Positions 1-6,946 of a DNA stretch of 11,153 nucleotides are shown here, piece after piece. A program made the position numbers and the translations under genes. The notes under the pieces were generated by a model. It worked only from the letters and a program-made list of their open reading frames with translations, ran no database searches and was not told the origin of the DNA. Every line of letters begins with the position of its first letter. Position 1 is the first letter of the stretch. Origin of the DNA: Gammaproteobacteria bacterium (GTDB lineage: Bacteria > Pseudomonadota > Gammaproteobacteria > UBA9214); assembly GCA_030632175.1 (NCBI GenBank), contig DAOVVG010000054.1, positions 1-11,153 of the forward strand, written 5' to 3'.

Positions 1-345
1 AATCATGAGTGGCAGGAGGTAGAACCACACAAAAGGGTTGGAAGCGCCTCCTGTATAGAAAAACACACTGGTCAGCCCGCATACGTCCAGCAGCATCTGT
101 ACAAAGATTTCTGCATCACTGTACCGGCCACCTGTTGTTAGTCGAAGCCAGGTGAGAATATTGAGTCCGGTTATCAGTGCAAGGGTTACAAGCAGCGGCA
201 GTAACGGCAGGGATAATTTGAAGAAGATGATGGCAACGGCAATCCCCAGACCGATGGCGGTGATCTCGGCATTGCGCAGCATGAACAGCCGGTAATAATT
301 ACGCCGCGTGGTTTCTTCCGGGCTCTTGTTATCCTTGTTTTTCAC
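1..345 (-). CDS. RegB/PrrB/RoxS-type sensor histidine kinase, N-terminal part (gene runs off the left edge)
   Basis: Reading leftward, an open frame of 115 codons starts at GTG (343-345) and stays open to base 1. The in-frame stop upstream is TGA at 376-378, and no ATG lies in frame between, so GTG is the best start although no clear Shine-Dalgarno precedes it. The product has a charged N-terminus, then hydrophobic segments at about residues 27-45 and 46-66. A third follows and contains YTGGASNPFVWFYLLPL. The TGG-x-x-NPF motif leading into a further membrane segment is typical of the membrane sensor region of RegB/PrrB/RoxS kinases, which sense respiratory redox state through a membrane-bound ubiquinone site and a cysteine. 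The dimerisation histidine and ATPase domain would lie beyond the left edge and are not visible. A RegA-type partner is likewise not seen. Another multi-pass membrane kinase remains possible. Confidence 0.72.
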   Translation of the reverse strand, partial: MKNKDNKSPEETTRRNYYRLFMLRNAEITAIGLGIAVAIIFFKLSLPLLPLLVTLALITGLNILTWLRLTTGGRYSDAEIFVQMLLDVCGLTSVFFYTGGASNPFVWFYLLPLMI

Positions 346-371
346 AAGCCATATGATGCAGTGGTTAGCAG

Positions 372-391
372 TGTCTCACAAGGGGTGTGAC
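372..391. promoter_or_regulatory. Imperfect inverted repeat in the leader of the sensor kinase gene
   Basis: TGTCTCACA and TGTGACA face each other across a short spacer; pairing is perfect apart from one extra base in the left arm. The repeat lies just downstream of the proposed leftward -10 box, where a repressor or the kinase's own regulator could bind. No T-run follows it, so a terminator is unlikely. Binding is inferred only. Confidence 0.3.
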
Positions 392-420
392 AATATACCA
401 CATTCAATTGTGCATGCCAT
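392..420 (-). promoter_or_regulatory. Putative sigma-70 promoter for the sensor kinase gene
   Basis: Read leftward, ATGGCA (-35, at 415-420) and TATATT (-10, at 392-397) are 17 bases apart, both close to the sigma-70 consensus. This places transcription start near 385, about 40 bases before the GTG start codon. It is a consensus match only. Confidence 0.4.
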
Positions 421-466
421 TTCGGTAGTGTCGTGCTACTGCAAAATAAGAGATTCCTGAAGAATC

Positions 467-477
467 TGTACAGTACA
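467..477. promoter_or_regulatory. Perfect 11-bp palindrome TGTACAGTACA upstream of the Met-rich barrel gene
   Basis: TGTAC-A-GTACA is a perfect odd palindrome 27 bases before the ATG of the Met-rich outer-membrane protein. It sits in or just after the likely promoter region; a weak TTCGGT / AAATAA pair with a 17-base spacer lies just upstream at 421-449. A dimeric regulator could bind here. I do not match it to a known operator. Confidence 0.3.
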
Positions 478-503
478 TGCTAGCCAACCAGAGATAAATC
501 CAA

Positions 504-1688
504 ATGAAGAACAGACTCCTGCTGCGGGTGGGCCTGACAGGCTTGCTGTTAATGACTTTCACGTTACCGGCTTTTGCCTATGTAGGGCTTTGCTGTGCCA
601 AGTGCGGTGGCAATATGCCCATGAATATTCTGGGTGGCGGTATTCCCGAGACACATGAGTTCCGTTTAAAGATCAGCCCTATGTACATGCGGATGGACGG
701 GCTGCGTGATGGGACCAGCAACGTGCATGAGACAGACATCCTCGGGATGCCCGTTGACATGATGGGTAACGCTACCGGCAAGTACATGGCTGCCCCGACC
801 AGCATGGATATGACCATGCTGAATGTGTCGGCAGGATACAGCTTCTCTGACAAGTTTTTCGCCGGCGCCATGTTTATGTACAAGGATATGGACATGAACA
901 TGAAGTTCAGTTCGATGATGCAGACAATGACGGGAAAGAACGGCTTTGACATGGACAGTGACGGCATTAGCGACACCATGCTGATGGGCAAGTATCGCCT
1001 GTTTGCCGATGACCCGCTGATTCCGACAAGCCAGATGTCCCTGTTTTTCGGTTTGAGTCTGCCGACCGGCTCGATCGATGAGAAGAACGAAAATCATCCG
1101 CTCCTGGCTCGTCAGGACGAGTTACTGCCTTACGGTATGCAGCTGGGTTCCGGCACCTTCGATCCGAGTGTTGGTCTGCTGTACCAGGGGTCAACCTCTC
1201 CCTGGTGGTGGGGTGTGAACGGTGTCTACACCGCCAGGTTGTATGACAATAAGCGCGATTATCGTCTTGGAGATGAATTCCGCCTGGATGGTTATGCCAT
1301 GTACCAGTTCAAGCCTAACTGGCTGCTACAGGTACAGTTGAATGGCGAGTACAAGGGCGATATTGATGGTGAAATGAATCAGTTCGCGAACGGCAGGTCG
1401 GGCCATGCCATGCAGGGTAACCCGAATTCCCCGGCTACCACGCCACTGTGGGATACTGACAACTATGGCGGTACCAAATTGTTTACGACTCTCGGTGTTC
1501 AGTGGCAACCCGCCCCCTTGCATGTCATTGACCTGAATTTCGGGGTGCCGATTTACCAGGATCTGAATGGTCCGCAGTTGAAGGACGACTACCGGGTGAT
1601 GTTGACCTGGTTCATTGAGATACCGACAAAGAAGAGCATACGCTACGGGATCAGGAAACCGGTGGGAGACAGTTCGCTTGGCTTCTAG
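504..1688 (+). CDS. Methionine-rich outer-membrane beta-barrel protein (MetA-pathway 'transporter'-like), possible copper handling
   Basis: The 394-residue product has a clear signal peptide (cleavage after LPAFA, near residue 25) and ends in Phe, as outer-membrane barrels recognised by BAM usually do. Mature residues begin with YVGLCCAKCGGNMPMN, a cysteine cluster followed by Met. The N-terminal 150 residues hold about 23 methionines, many in M-x-M spacing (MYMRM, SMDMTM, DMDMNM, SSMMQTM), a pattern seen in Cu(I)-binding proteins. The C-terminal half has alternating strands with PTGS, LGSGTFDPSVGL and FGVP...DLNG, which are shared with the barrel protein encoded at 2889-3968. The best family guess is the phenol-degradation MetA-like outer-membrane group, usually annotated only as 'transporter'. 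The Shine-Dalgarno is weak (AGAG, about 10 bases before ATG). A metal role is inferred from composition and from the neighbouring cytochrome and thioredoxin genes. Confidence 0.75.
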   Translation: MKNRLLLRVGLTGLLLMTFTLPAFAYVGLCCAKCGGNMPMNILGGGIPETHEFRLKISPMYMRMDGLRDGTSNVHETDILGMPVDMMGNATGKYMAAPTSMDMTMLNVSAGYSFSDKFFAGAMFMYKDMDMNMKFSSMMQTMTGKNGFDMDSDGISDTMLMGKYRLFADDPLIPTSQMSLFFGLSLPTGSIDEKNENHPLLARQDELLPYGMQLGSGTFDPSVGLLYQGSTSPWWWGVNGVYTARLYDNKRDYRLGDEFRLDGYAMYQFKPNWLLQVQLNGEYKGDIDGEMNQFANGRSGHAMQGNPNSPATTPLWDTDNYGGTKLFTTLGVQWQPAPLHVIDLNFGVPIYQDLNGPQLKDDYRVMLTWFIEIPTKKSIRYGIRKPVGDSSLGF

Positions 1689-1708
1689 GTTTTGGCGCTG
1701 ATTCTATA

Positions 1709-1722
1709 CCCTGCATGCAGGG
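1709..1722. promoter_or_regulatory. Perfect 14-bp palindrome CCCTGCATGCAGGG
   Basis: This perfect palindrome lies in the 66-base gap between the Met-rich barrel gene and the cytochrome lipoprotein gene. No T-run follows, so it is not a classical terminator. It could be an operator for the cytochrome-thioredoxin pair or a processing or pausing hairpin. The Shine-Dalgarno AGGG of the next gene (1745-1748) is downstream of it and free. Confidence 0.35.
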
Positions 1723-1754
1723 AAACATCAGATTTGCAGCAGGCAGGGTGAGAT

Positions 1755-2084
1755 ATGACGTATTTGTCAGGGCAAGCCGGGTATCCATTGGTGTTGGTTC
1801 GACTGATATTCCCTGTCTGCCTGGTCGCGACACTGGCAGGGTGTAGCACTGCTGGCATGTCGGGCGGGACTTCTCTCCCCGATATGGATTCACCTGCGGC
1901 ACAGATATTTGTTAGCCGTTGCAGTGCCTGCCATGCCGTGCCGCATCCCGGTCGCCATTCCTATCAGGGCTGGTTGTACCTGGTTCCGGTCATGGAACAA
2001 CGCATGGCTGAACGTGGCATGGCTCCGCTGGGGGTAGAGGACAGGGAGGTTATCCTCACGTATCTGCAGGCAAATGCGAGATGA
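1755..2084 (+). CDS. Small c-type cytochrome lipoprotein
   Basis: The 109-residue product starts with a hydrophobic export signal ending in the lipobox LAGC (Cys30), so it is probably a lipid-anchored envelope protein. A single haem-c site, CSACH (Cys56-His60), lies in the segment SRCSACHAVPHPGRHS. Candidate distal Met ligands are Met80, Met84 and Met89, in the segment that includes MAERGMAPL. The C-terminal helix EDREVILTYLQ resembles the last helix of small mono-haem cytochromes. It is much shorter than cytochrome c4/c5 proteins, with about 80 mature residues. The start is supported by AGGG six bases before ATG; a GTG at 1791 would give a shorter signal peptide. The stop overlaps the next ATG by four bases (ATGA), so it is translationally coupled to the thioredoxin gene. 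Its electron partner is unknown. Confidence 0.8.
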   Translation: MTYLSGQAGYPLVLVRLIFPVCLVATLAGCSTAGMSGGTSLPDMDSPAAQIFVSRCSACHAVPHPGRHSYQGWLYLVPVMEQRMAERGMAPLGVEDREVILTYLQANAR

Positions 2085-2659
2085 ACCCTGATTCATTACA
2101 AGTCAGCATTAAGGGGTGGCTGGTTGCCGGACTGCTGGGTGTGATATTTGCATTACCTGCCGGGGTGCCTGCCAGTTTAATGGCTGAAGAGGTGGAGTCC
2201 TTCAAGTTTACTTACCCGAAACAACGTCTTGATGCGCCGGCTTTTCAGTTGCAGGATCTGAACGGGGATGCTGCTTCACTTGAGGCATATCGGGGCAAGG
2301 TTGTTATGGTCCATTTCTGGGCCACATTTTGTCTTCCCTGTCTGGAGGAAATGCCCGTTCTTGAATCACTGTGGCAGGAGTATGGCGGGCAAGGGCTGAT
2401 GATACTGGGTATTGCAGGAGACCGCGGCGATATAGAAATAATTCGCGAATTTGCAGAAAAAACGGGCGTCAGTTTTCCCGTTTTACATGATCAGGAAGGA
2501 CTGGTGCGTAACCGGTACAAGGTTACCGCTTTACCAACGACCTACATGGTTGGACGTGATGGAAAAATATCCGGGCGTGCTATCGGGACGCGTGCATGGA
2601 GTGAACACGGTGGCAGGGAGGTTATTGAAACATTGCTTGATACTCCTGCGTCACAGTAA
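2081..2659 (+). CDS. TlpA/ResA-family periplasmic thiol-disulfide oxidoreductase
   Basis: The 192-residue product has one N-terminal membrane or signal segment (about residues 11-33), followed by a thioredoxin-fold domain. The redox motif is CLPC (Cys84, Cys87) within HFWATFCLPCLEEMP, and the cis-proline loop is TALPTTYMV (Pro152). FWATxCxPCxxEMP is the hallmark of TlpA/ResA/CcmG proteins. These reduce periplasmic cysteines, either for cytochrome c maturation or for copper loading through Sco and CuA sites. The gene starts inside the end of the cytochrome lipoprotein gene (four-base overlap), which suggests the two products work together. Possible jobs are keeping the haem-site cysteines, or the cysteine cluster of the Met-rich barrel, reduced. 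No dsbD-like electron donor is in the window. Confidence 0.88.
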   Translation: MNPDSLQVSIKGWLVAGLLGVIFALPAGVPASLMAEEVESFKFTYPKQRLDAPAFQLQDLNGDAASLEAYRGKVVMVHFWATFCLPCLEEMPVLESLWQEYGGQGLMILGIAGDRGDIEIIREFAEKTGVSFPVLHDQEGLVRNRYKVTALPTTYMVGRDGKISGRAIGTRAWSEHGGREVIETLLDTPASQ

Positions 2660-2789
2660 TTGCCTGCTGGTCAAGAGAGCCGGCTGCTTTCAAGCTGCTG
2701 CATCTACACATATTTGAGCTACATTTGCCCGTATTTCTTCAACCAGCCGCTGTTTTATCGCTGGGACCTGTTATTCTGGATTAATTTTT

Positions 2790-2832
2790 CCGGCTGCGAC
2801 AATTTGTCACATGCCGGTGGCAGGCCTTGATT
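2790..2832 (+). promoter_or_regulatory. Putative promoter with nested palindromes upstream of the His/Glu-rich barrel gene
   Basis: TTGTCA (2804-2809) and TTGATT (2827-2832) are 17 bases apart, a plausible though weak sigma-70 pair. The -35 box overlaps GACAATTTGTC (2798-2808), a perfect odd palindrome. That palindrome is framed by a second inverted repeat, CCGGC (2790-2794) and GCCGG (2813-2817). This layout suits repressor control of the downstream gene. No T-run follows, so termination is less likely. Confidence 0.35.
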
Positions 2833-2870
2833 GTTACTCTCGCCATAGCTGGCTTTCCATTTGTAACAAT
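2830..2870 (+). promoter_or_regulatory. Inverted repeat ATTGTTAC...GTAACAAT in the leader of the second barrel gene
   Basis: Perfect 8-base arms (2830-2837 and 2863-2870) are separated by 25 bases. The second arm directly precedes the A-rich Shine-Dalgarno AAAAAAGG (2871-2878) of the gene at 2889. It could be an operator for a dimer bound at both half sites, or a leader hairpin touching the ribosome site. The function is inferred. Confidence 0.3.
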
Positions 2871-2888
2871 AAAAAAGGTTTGTCTGTC

Positions 2889-3968
2889 ATGCGTACACTT
2901 TCTTTTGCCGCATTGTCTGTCATTCAGGCACGTGCATCCATGCAATTCGCTGTCTGTTCCATGTTGCTGTTGTTGTTTCCAGCCAGTGTGCAGGCCGATC
3001 ATCCATCGCCCGGTCTGGGATCCGGTATGGCGGGTCCCATCAATACATTGTCTGCCGAGACCCTGTCGCAGGGTCAATGGACGGCAGGCTTTCGTACTGA
3101 ATATCTCGAACTGGATGAGCTGTCCAACAGCAAGTTGGCGCGCCTGTCAGAAAATGGCAAGGCGGCACATAGTACGGATTACCTGATCAGTCCCTCCATT
3201 GGTGTTGCCTACGGCGTTACCGATAATTTCATGATTGCCGGTCAACTCCCTTATGTGAAGCGCAGGGGAATTCGTGAGGCCGCCCACCATGATGAAGAAG
3301 GAGAGCATGAGGAAGAGGGTGAACACGAGGAGGAAGGTGGAGGCGTAGAGAAGCTGGGTGATTCGGAGGGTATCGGCGATGCGACCCTCTACGGCCAGTA
3401 CCGTTTCTTCAATGATGACTCCAGTGGCTTGCAGGCCGCGGTGCTGGTGGGTGTGAAAATGCCCACCGGTGAAACACGTGAGAAGACCAATGAAGGTGAA
3501 CGCTTTGAGGCTGAGCATCAGCCCGGTTCCGGCTCGTGGGATCCGCTTCTGGGTCTTGCGGTGTCGAAGCCCTGGAATGCGGCGTCACTCGGTGCCAGCA
3601 TTCTGTACACGCATGCAACTGAAGGCTCACAGGATACGGATCTGGGTGACGGTGTTTTCTACGGGCTGTCGCTGGCGCATCGACTGGGGACGGGTGGATC
3701 GCACAGTAATCATGACCATGGGTCTCACGCCGAATGGGATGCCGTGCTGGAGTTAAATGGTGAGTGGCGTGACAAGGTCGATATCGATGGTGCTGACGAT
3801 AACAACACCGGCGGGCATGTGTTGTTCATTGCGCCAGGTGTGCGTTACGGTGCGGCCGGTGGCTGGGCAGCTGCCCTGTCGGTCGGTGTTCCGGTTATCA
3901 ATAACCTGAATGGTATTCAGAGCGAACCGGACTGGCGGGTGATCGGGAATATCGGATTTGCCTTCTAG
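2889..3968 (+). CDS. Outer-membrane beta-barrel protein with Glu/His-rich insert (paralogue of the Met-rich barrel)
   Basis: The chosen ATG gives 359 residues and follows AAAAAAGG. An upstream in-frame ATG at 2811 lacks a ribosome site and would add non-signal sequence; an ATG at 2940 would give a tighter signal peptide (MQFAVCSMLLLLFPASVQA). The protein ends in GFAF, a terminal Phe typical of outer-membrane barrels. Residues 133-152 hold HH followed by two GEHEEE repeats, and residues 272-280 hold HSNHDHGSH. Both look like surface loops that could bind divalent metal. Motifs shared with the barrel encoded at 504-1688 include G(Q/K)YR(F/L)F, PTG-x3-EK, GSG-x2-DP-x2-GL, LNGE-x5-DG and GVP-x4-LNG, so the two are paralogues on either side of the cytochrome and thioredoxin genes. 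Metal transport or binding is inferred; the substrate is unknown. Confidence 0.72.
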   Translation: MRTLSFAALSVIQARASMQFAVCSMLLLLFPASVQADHPSPGLGSGMAGPINTLSAETLSQGQWTAGFRTEYLELDELSNSKLARLSENGKAAHSTDYLISPSIGVAYGVTDNFMIAGQLPYVKRRGIREAAHHDEEGEHEEEGEHEEEGGGVEKLGDSEGIGDATLYGQYRFFNDDSSGLQAAVLVGVKMPTGETREKTNEGERFEAEHQPGSGSWDPLLGLAVSKPWNAASLGASILYTHATEGSQDTDLGDGVFYGLSLAHRLGTGGSHSNHDHGSHAEWDAVLELNGEWRDKVDIDGADDNNTGGHVLFIAPGVRYGAAGGWAAALSVGVPVINNLNGIQSEPDWRVIGNIGFAF

Positions 3969-4111
3969 TACCCATTGCGCTGATCCTGCGAAGCGCCATC
4001 TGTAAGCAAGCCCGGTTCATTTCCAGTACACTGGTATTCAATCGGTATACCCGGGCGGGACATCGGGTAACGACCCGTGAACTGCACATCCTGAACGACT
4101 GATATCCAACA

Positions 4112-4867
4112 ATGAAAAATATTCACAAGGCCGACCTGCCCTTGTTGCGGCAACTGGATAACGAGGTACACGTATGGTTCTCAATACCGGACGCCGTTAC
4201 TGATTCGGGGCAACTGGCATACTACAAGTCCATCCTGTCATCGGAAGAGCAGCAGCGATACCAGCGTTTTCATTTTGACAAGGATCGGCACTTGTTTCTG
4301 GTGTCTCATGCCCTGGTGCGCAAGATGCTTTCTTCCTATGTTGATGTTGACCCTGCAGACTGGCAGTTTTCTGCTGGCCGGCATGGCCGCCCGGAGATTG
4401 CAGGTCCGGCTGGCATTCCTGCACTGCGGTTTAACCTGACGCATACAGCCGGACTGACGGGTTGCCTGGTGACGCTTGATGCTGATTGCGGCATTGATGC
4501 CGAGTTGATAAGCAGGCGTGGTGACCTGCTGGCGATTGCCGGGAAAATGTTTGCGGACTCCGAGCTGGTAATGCTGAAGAAACTTGACGGGCGTGCACTC
4601 CTGGAACAGTTTTTCATCTTCTGGACATTACGGGAAGCTTACTGCAAGGCCGTGGGTGTCGGTCTTGGGTTCTCAAAAAAGGATTATGCCTTTGAAACAG
4701 AGAGTGATGACGGAGTAAAAATCAGGTTTGATGCCCCGGCCAGTGATGCTGAGGATCACTGGCAGTTTACAATCCTCAAGCCGGGGGCAGATCACGTGGT
4801 GGCAGTTGCTGTTCGTGCGGAAGTGCAATCCGGAAAGGATGTTGTCCACAGATTTATTGTGCCGTAG
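4112..4867 (+). CDS. 4'-phosphopantetheinyl transferase, Sfp/AcpT type
   Basis: The 251-residue product is the usual length for the Sfp class. It would transfer phosphopantetheine from CoA to a serine of acyl or peptidyl carrier proteins. Visible motifs in order are HGRPEI (91-96), FNLTHT (107-112), GIDAE with the Mg-binding Asp129 and Glu131, and WTLREAYCKA (171-180). The last corresponds to the W-x3-EA-x2-K signature with Glu175 and Lys179; an Arg replaces the more common Lys before EA. No carrier protein, NRPS, PKS or fatty acid gene is in the window, so it is probably a general-purpose enzyme encoded alone. The 143-base gap before it contains a short hairpin CGGGT-AACG-ACCCG just before the start region, and no strong Shine-Dalgarno is visible. 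It converges on the barrel gene encoded leftward at 4904-6142. Confidence 0.92.
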   Translation: MKNIHKADLPLLRQLDNEVHVWFSIPDAVTDSGQLAYYKSILSSEEQQRYQRFHFDKDRHLFLVSHALVRKMLSSYVDVDPADWQFSAGRHGRPEIAGPAGIPALRFNLTHTAGLTGCLVTLDADCGIDAELISRRGDLLAIAGKMFADSELVMLKKLDGRALLEQFFIFWTLREAYCKAVGVGLGFSKKDYAFETESDDGVKIRFDAPASDAEDHWQFTILKPGADHVVAVAVRAEVQSGKDVVHRFIVP

Positions 4868-4886
4868 CCTGGATAGAGTGTAGCGG

Positions 4887-4905
4887 AATCCGGAAATTCT
4901 GGATT
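4887..4905. terminator. Possible shared terminator hairpin between convergent genes
   Basis: AATCCGGAA and TTCTGGATT form a near-perfect stem (one G-T pair) with a minimal loop, between the end of the transferase gene and the stop codon of the leftward barrel gene. It overlaps that stop (4904-4906). There is no strong T-run on either side, so efficiency as an intrinsic terminator is doubtful. Confidence 0.35.
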
Positions 4906-6142
4906 AAAAGTAACGTGCCAACTCCAGGCGTAGCCGGTTGTCGTCCTTGAGACTGGCCATAACATTATCATTCGGAGTATTTGTCAGTCCCCGGGCCTCG
5001 AGTGACAACTTCCAGTTGTTGCCAAAACGCCGGCTGGCCTCGATGTTATAACTCTGGCCACCACCTTCAAGGTCGACAATAACGCTGGCCAGTACCTCTG
5101 TGCTCTGGGCGTCATTAAACGTCAGGCGGGCACCAAGTACCAGGTCTCTCTGGAAGGTTGATAGATCGAAAGGTTTGCCCTGTACTGCCTTGTTCTGCTT
5201 GATTTCATCGCCACGGCTGTCATACAGGTATTCTGTAATTACGCCGATGTCCATCTGGGATTCAAAGACGCCGACGAAGGTATATTCATAACCGCCTGCA
5301 TATGAATAAAACCGGTCTCCCTGGCCACTGCGCGTAATTGCTTCCAGTTTCCACAGCCAGCTGCCGTAAATAGCCTGCAGGTCGATACTGGTCTGATCGA
5401 TAATTTCATAGAGCGGATTGATCTCACTGATTGTTCCGGTTGCCGGATTGATTGCGGCAGGTCGGACAATAAAACGTGGCTGGCGTGTGGTACCGTGAAA
5501 ATGGGCAATGCCGATGTCAACGGCGCCGATGTAATGTGACCAGCGCACGGCAAAATCAGTATGCCATTCCTCGGCGCCTGATTCGTAAAACACCCTGTCG
5601 GTATCTATGTCAACGCCGAACCGGGGACGACCGTTTTTTGAAGGGAAGGTCCGTTCCCGGAACCCCGGCAATACAAACATGTCAACCACACCCCAGTCAC
5701 GGATCAGTGAAAGGTTCACCATGGGTTGTCCAAGTTTGTCTTCACCGTCCTCGTTCACGACCAGGTCGGTCTGGTTGATGATGTCGACCAGATGTACCGA
5801 TTCCGTCACACCCCAGAACACCTTGCTGACGCCCGTTGCCAGTTCCCAGTTATCAGCGGCATGATTCCAGGAGAATTCACGTATGTCGACGTGTGTGCGC
5901 CGGTAGTCGTGGTTGTCTCCCATGGCATAGGGGGTGAAGGTAAAGATGTCATCCCCTTCATTCCATTCATGGATGTATTCGGGTTCGGCGGCGACCGAAA
6001 GATAGGTGTTGTATTGTGATGAAAACTGCGGGTTCTCTGTGAATCCGAGGAACTCACCGGCTACATAACCGCTCCATTCGCCGGCGTGTGCCGGGATTGC
6101 AGATGCAAGGAATATGGCGGCAACAAGTAGCAGTCGTTTCAT
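4904..6142 (-). CDS. Outer-membrane beta-barrel protein linked to an RND/LolA-like export set
   Basis: The 412-residue product has a clean signal peptide (cleavage after IPAHA, near residue 20). It then shows many amphipathic strands rich in Trp, Tyr and Phe and ends in LARYF with a terminal Phe, as expected for an outer-membrane barrel. A conserved-looking block, SKVFWGVTESVHLVDIINQT, followed by GEDKLGQPM, is characteristic of a porin-like family found beside LolA-like proteins and MMPL exporters. The gene begins 12 bases after the stop of the LolA-like gene and has no evident Shine-Dalgarno, so coupled translation is likely. The set probably moves a lipid or other hydrophobic compound across the envelope, with this protein as the outer-membrane exit. 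That role is inferred from gene order, and the substrate is unknown. I cannot assign a firm family name. Confidence 0.7.
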   Translation of the reverse strand: MKRLLLVAAIFLASAIPAHAGEWSGYVAGEFLGFTENPQFSSQYNTYLSVAAEPEYIHEWNEGDDIFTFTPYAMGDNHDYRRTHVDIREFSWNHAADNWELATGVSKVFWGVTESVHLVDIINQTDLVVNEDGEDKLGQPMVNLSLIRDWGVVDMFVLPGFRERTFPSKNGRPRFGVDIDTDRVFYESGAEEWHTDFAVRWSHYIGAVDIGIAHFHGTTRQPRFIVRPAAINPATGTISEINPLYEIIDQTSIDLQAIYGSWLWKLEAITRSGQGDRFYSYAGGYEYTFVGVFESQMDIGVITEYLYDSRGDEIKQNKAVQGKPFDLSTFQRDLVLGARLTFNDAQSTEVLASVIVDLEGGGQSYNIEASRRFGNNWKLSLEARGLTNTPNDNVMASLKDDNRLRLELARYF

Positions 6143-6154
6143 GGGAGCGCTAAC

Positions 6155-6946
6155 CTAGCGGACGCGTTTCAACGAGTTTTTGTCGAAGTCGCGGTCAGTG
6201 AGTTCGACATCGAAGTTGTAATTCGACTGTAACAGGAGGGTACTTTTACCAGTCAGGTGGTTTTCCATATGCATGTTGTGGGCGCGATAGTACCTGTCGA
6301 GGTAAAGGTTGTAGTCAGTAAGAATCAGTGTTTTCAGCAGGGCATTTTTGCGGTCATAGAACTCGATTTTGCGTTCCTTGTATTGTTCCTTGTCCATCCA
6401 GATGATTTGCCGGGTATATCCTGATTTTTTGTCTACCGGGTAGCGTTCGAAGACAAACACATCCATGCCGTCCAGGGTGTCGTCCTTGATGAATGCGTAG
6501 GTATATTTCTCGACTTCCTGTGAGCTGATGTCTTCATAGGCGAATTCGCTTCCCATGAACGGGCCGGACTTGTTGTCAGAAGCGATTCGCTTGACGCGCT
6601 TCAGTGCCGGCAGGTACAGCCACTGGTCGTCGGGGCCTTCCTTGTGGGTAAAACTCAGCAGGGCAGTACCTTTAACGTCGCGCGGACGATCAAAAATGGT
6701 CAGGCTCTTGTCGCCGTCATTTTCCACTTCCAGCGTTTTGGAGCGGATTTCACGGATGCTTTCCTTGCCGTGCTTGTTTTTCAGAATCATCTTGACGTCG
6801 TTGGTGTAGTGGTCATAGCCCGAGTCGCGTCTGTCGGCTTCCTGGGCGATTGCCAGACCCTTTTCTTCCGGGGTCTCCGCCAGCAGACTGATGGGCAGCA
6901 GGCACAGCAGCAGCGCCGGCAGTATTCTATCTGGGATCGTCATCAT
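6155..6946 (-). CDS. LolA-like outer-membrane lipoprotein-sorting family protein
   Basis: Starting at the ATG ATG pair (6946 or 6943), which follows AGGAG at 4 or 7 bases, gives about 263 residues. The signal peptide is hydrophobic and ends at LLA before ETPEEKG. A longer frame upstream only overlaps the decayed exporter reading frame. The mature protein has features of the LolA_like group: repeated strand motifs such as IREIRSKTLEV, DQWLYLPALKRVKRI, GPFMGSEFAYEDI and YTRQIIWMDKEQ. LolA-like folds carry lipids or lipoprotein acyl chains in a half-barrel across the periplasm. In many proteobacteria this gene lies between an MMPL/RND exporter and a barrel protein, and the same order is visible here, but the exporter is broken. 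The coding frame itself looks intact, so the protein may work with a pump encoded elsewhere. Confidence 0.85.
   Translation of the reverse strand: MMTIPDRILPALLLCLLPISLLAETPEEKGLAIAQEADRRDSGYDHYTNDVKMILKNKHGKESIREIRSKTLEVENDGDKSLTIFDRPRDVKGTALLSFTHKEGPDDQWLYLPALKRVKRIASDNKSGPFMGSEFAYEDISSQEVEKYTYAFIKDDTLDGMDVFVFERYPVDKKSGYTRQIIWMDKEQYKERKIEFYDRKNALLKTLILTDYNLYLDRYYRAHNMHMENHLTGKSTLLLQSNYNFDVELTDRDFDKNSLKRVR

Noticed and set aside
578..1194. Minus-strand open frames opposite the Met-rich barrel gene
   Set aside because: They are antisense shadows of a gene whose signal peptide, strand pattern and terminal Phe support the plus strand.
2811..2888. Upstream ATG start for the Glu/His-rich barrel
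   Set aside because: It has no ribosome site, lies across the inverted repeat, and would put 26 non-signal residues before the export signal.
3285..3345. Possible short tandem-repeat array
   Set aside because: Only two units, inside a coding frame; it is a protein repeat and not a CRISPR or satellite.
4065..4082. CGGGT-AACG-ACCCG hairpin as terminator of the second barrel gene
   Set aside because: Stem of five pairs, no T-run, and about 100 bases after the stop; too weak to call.
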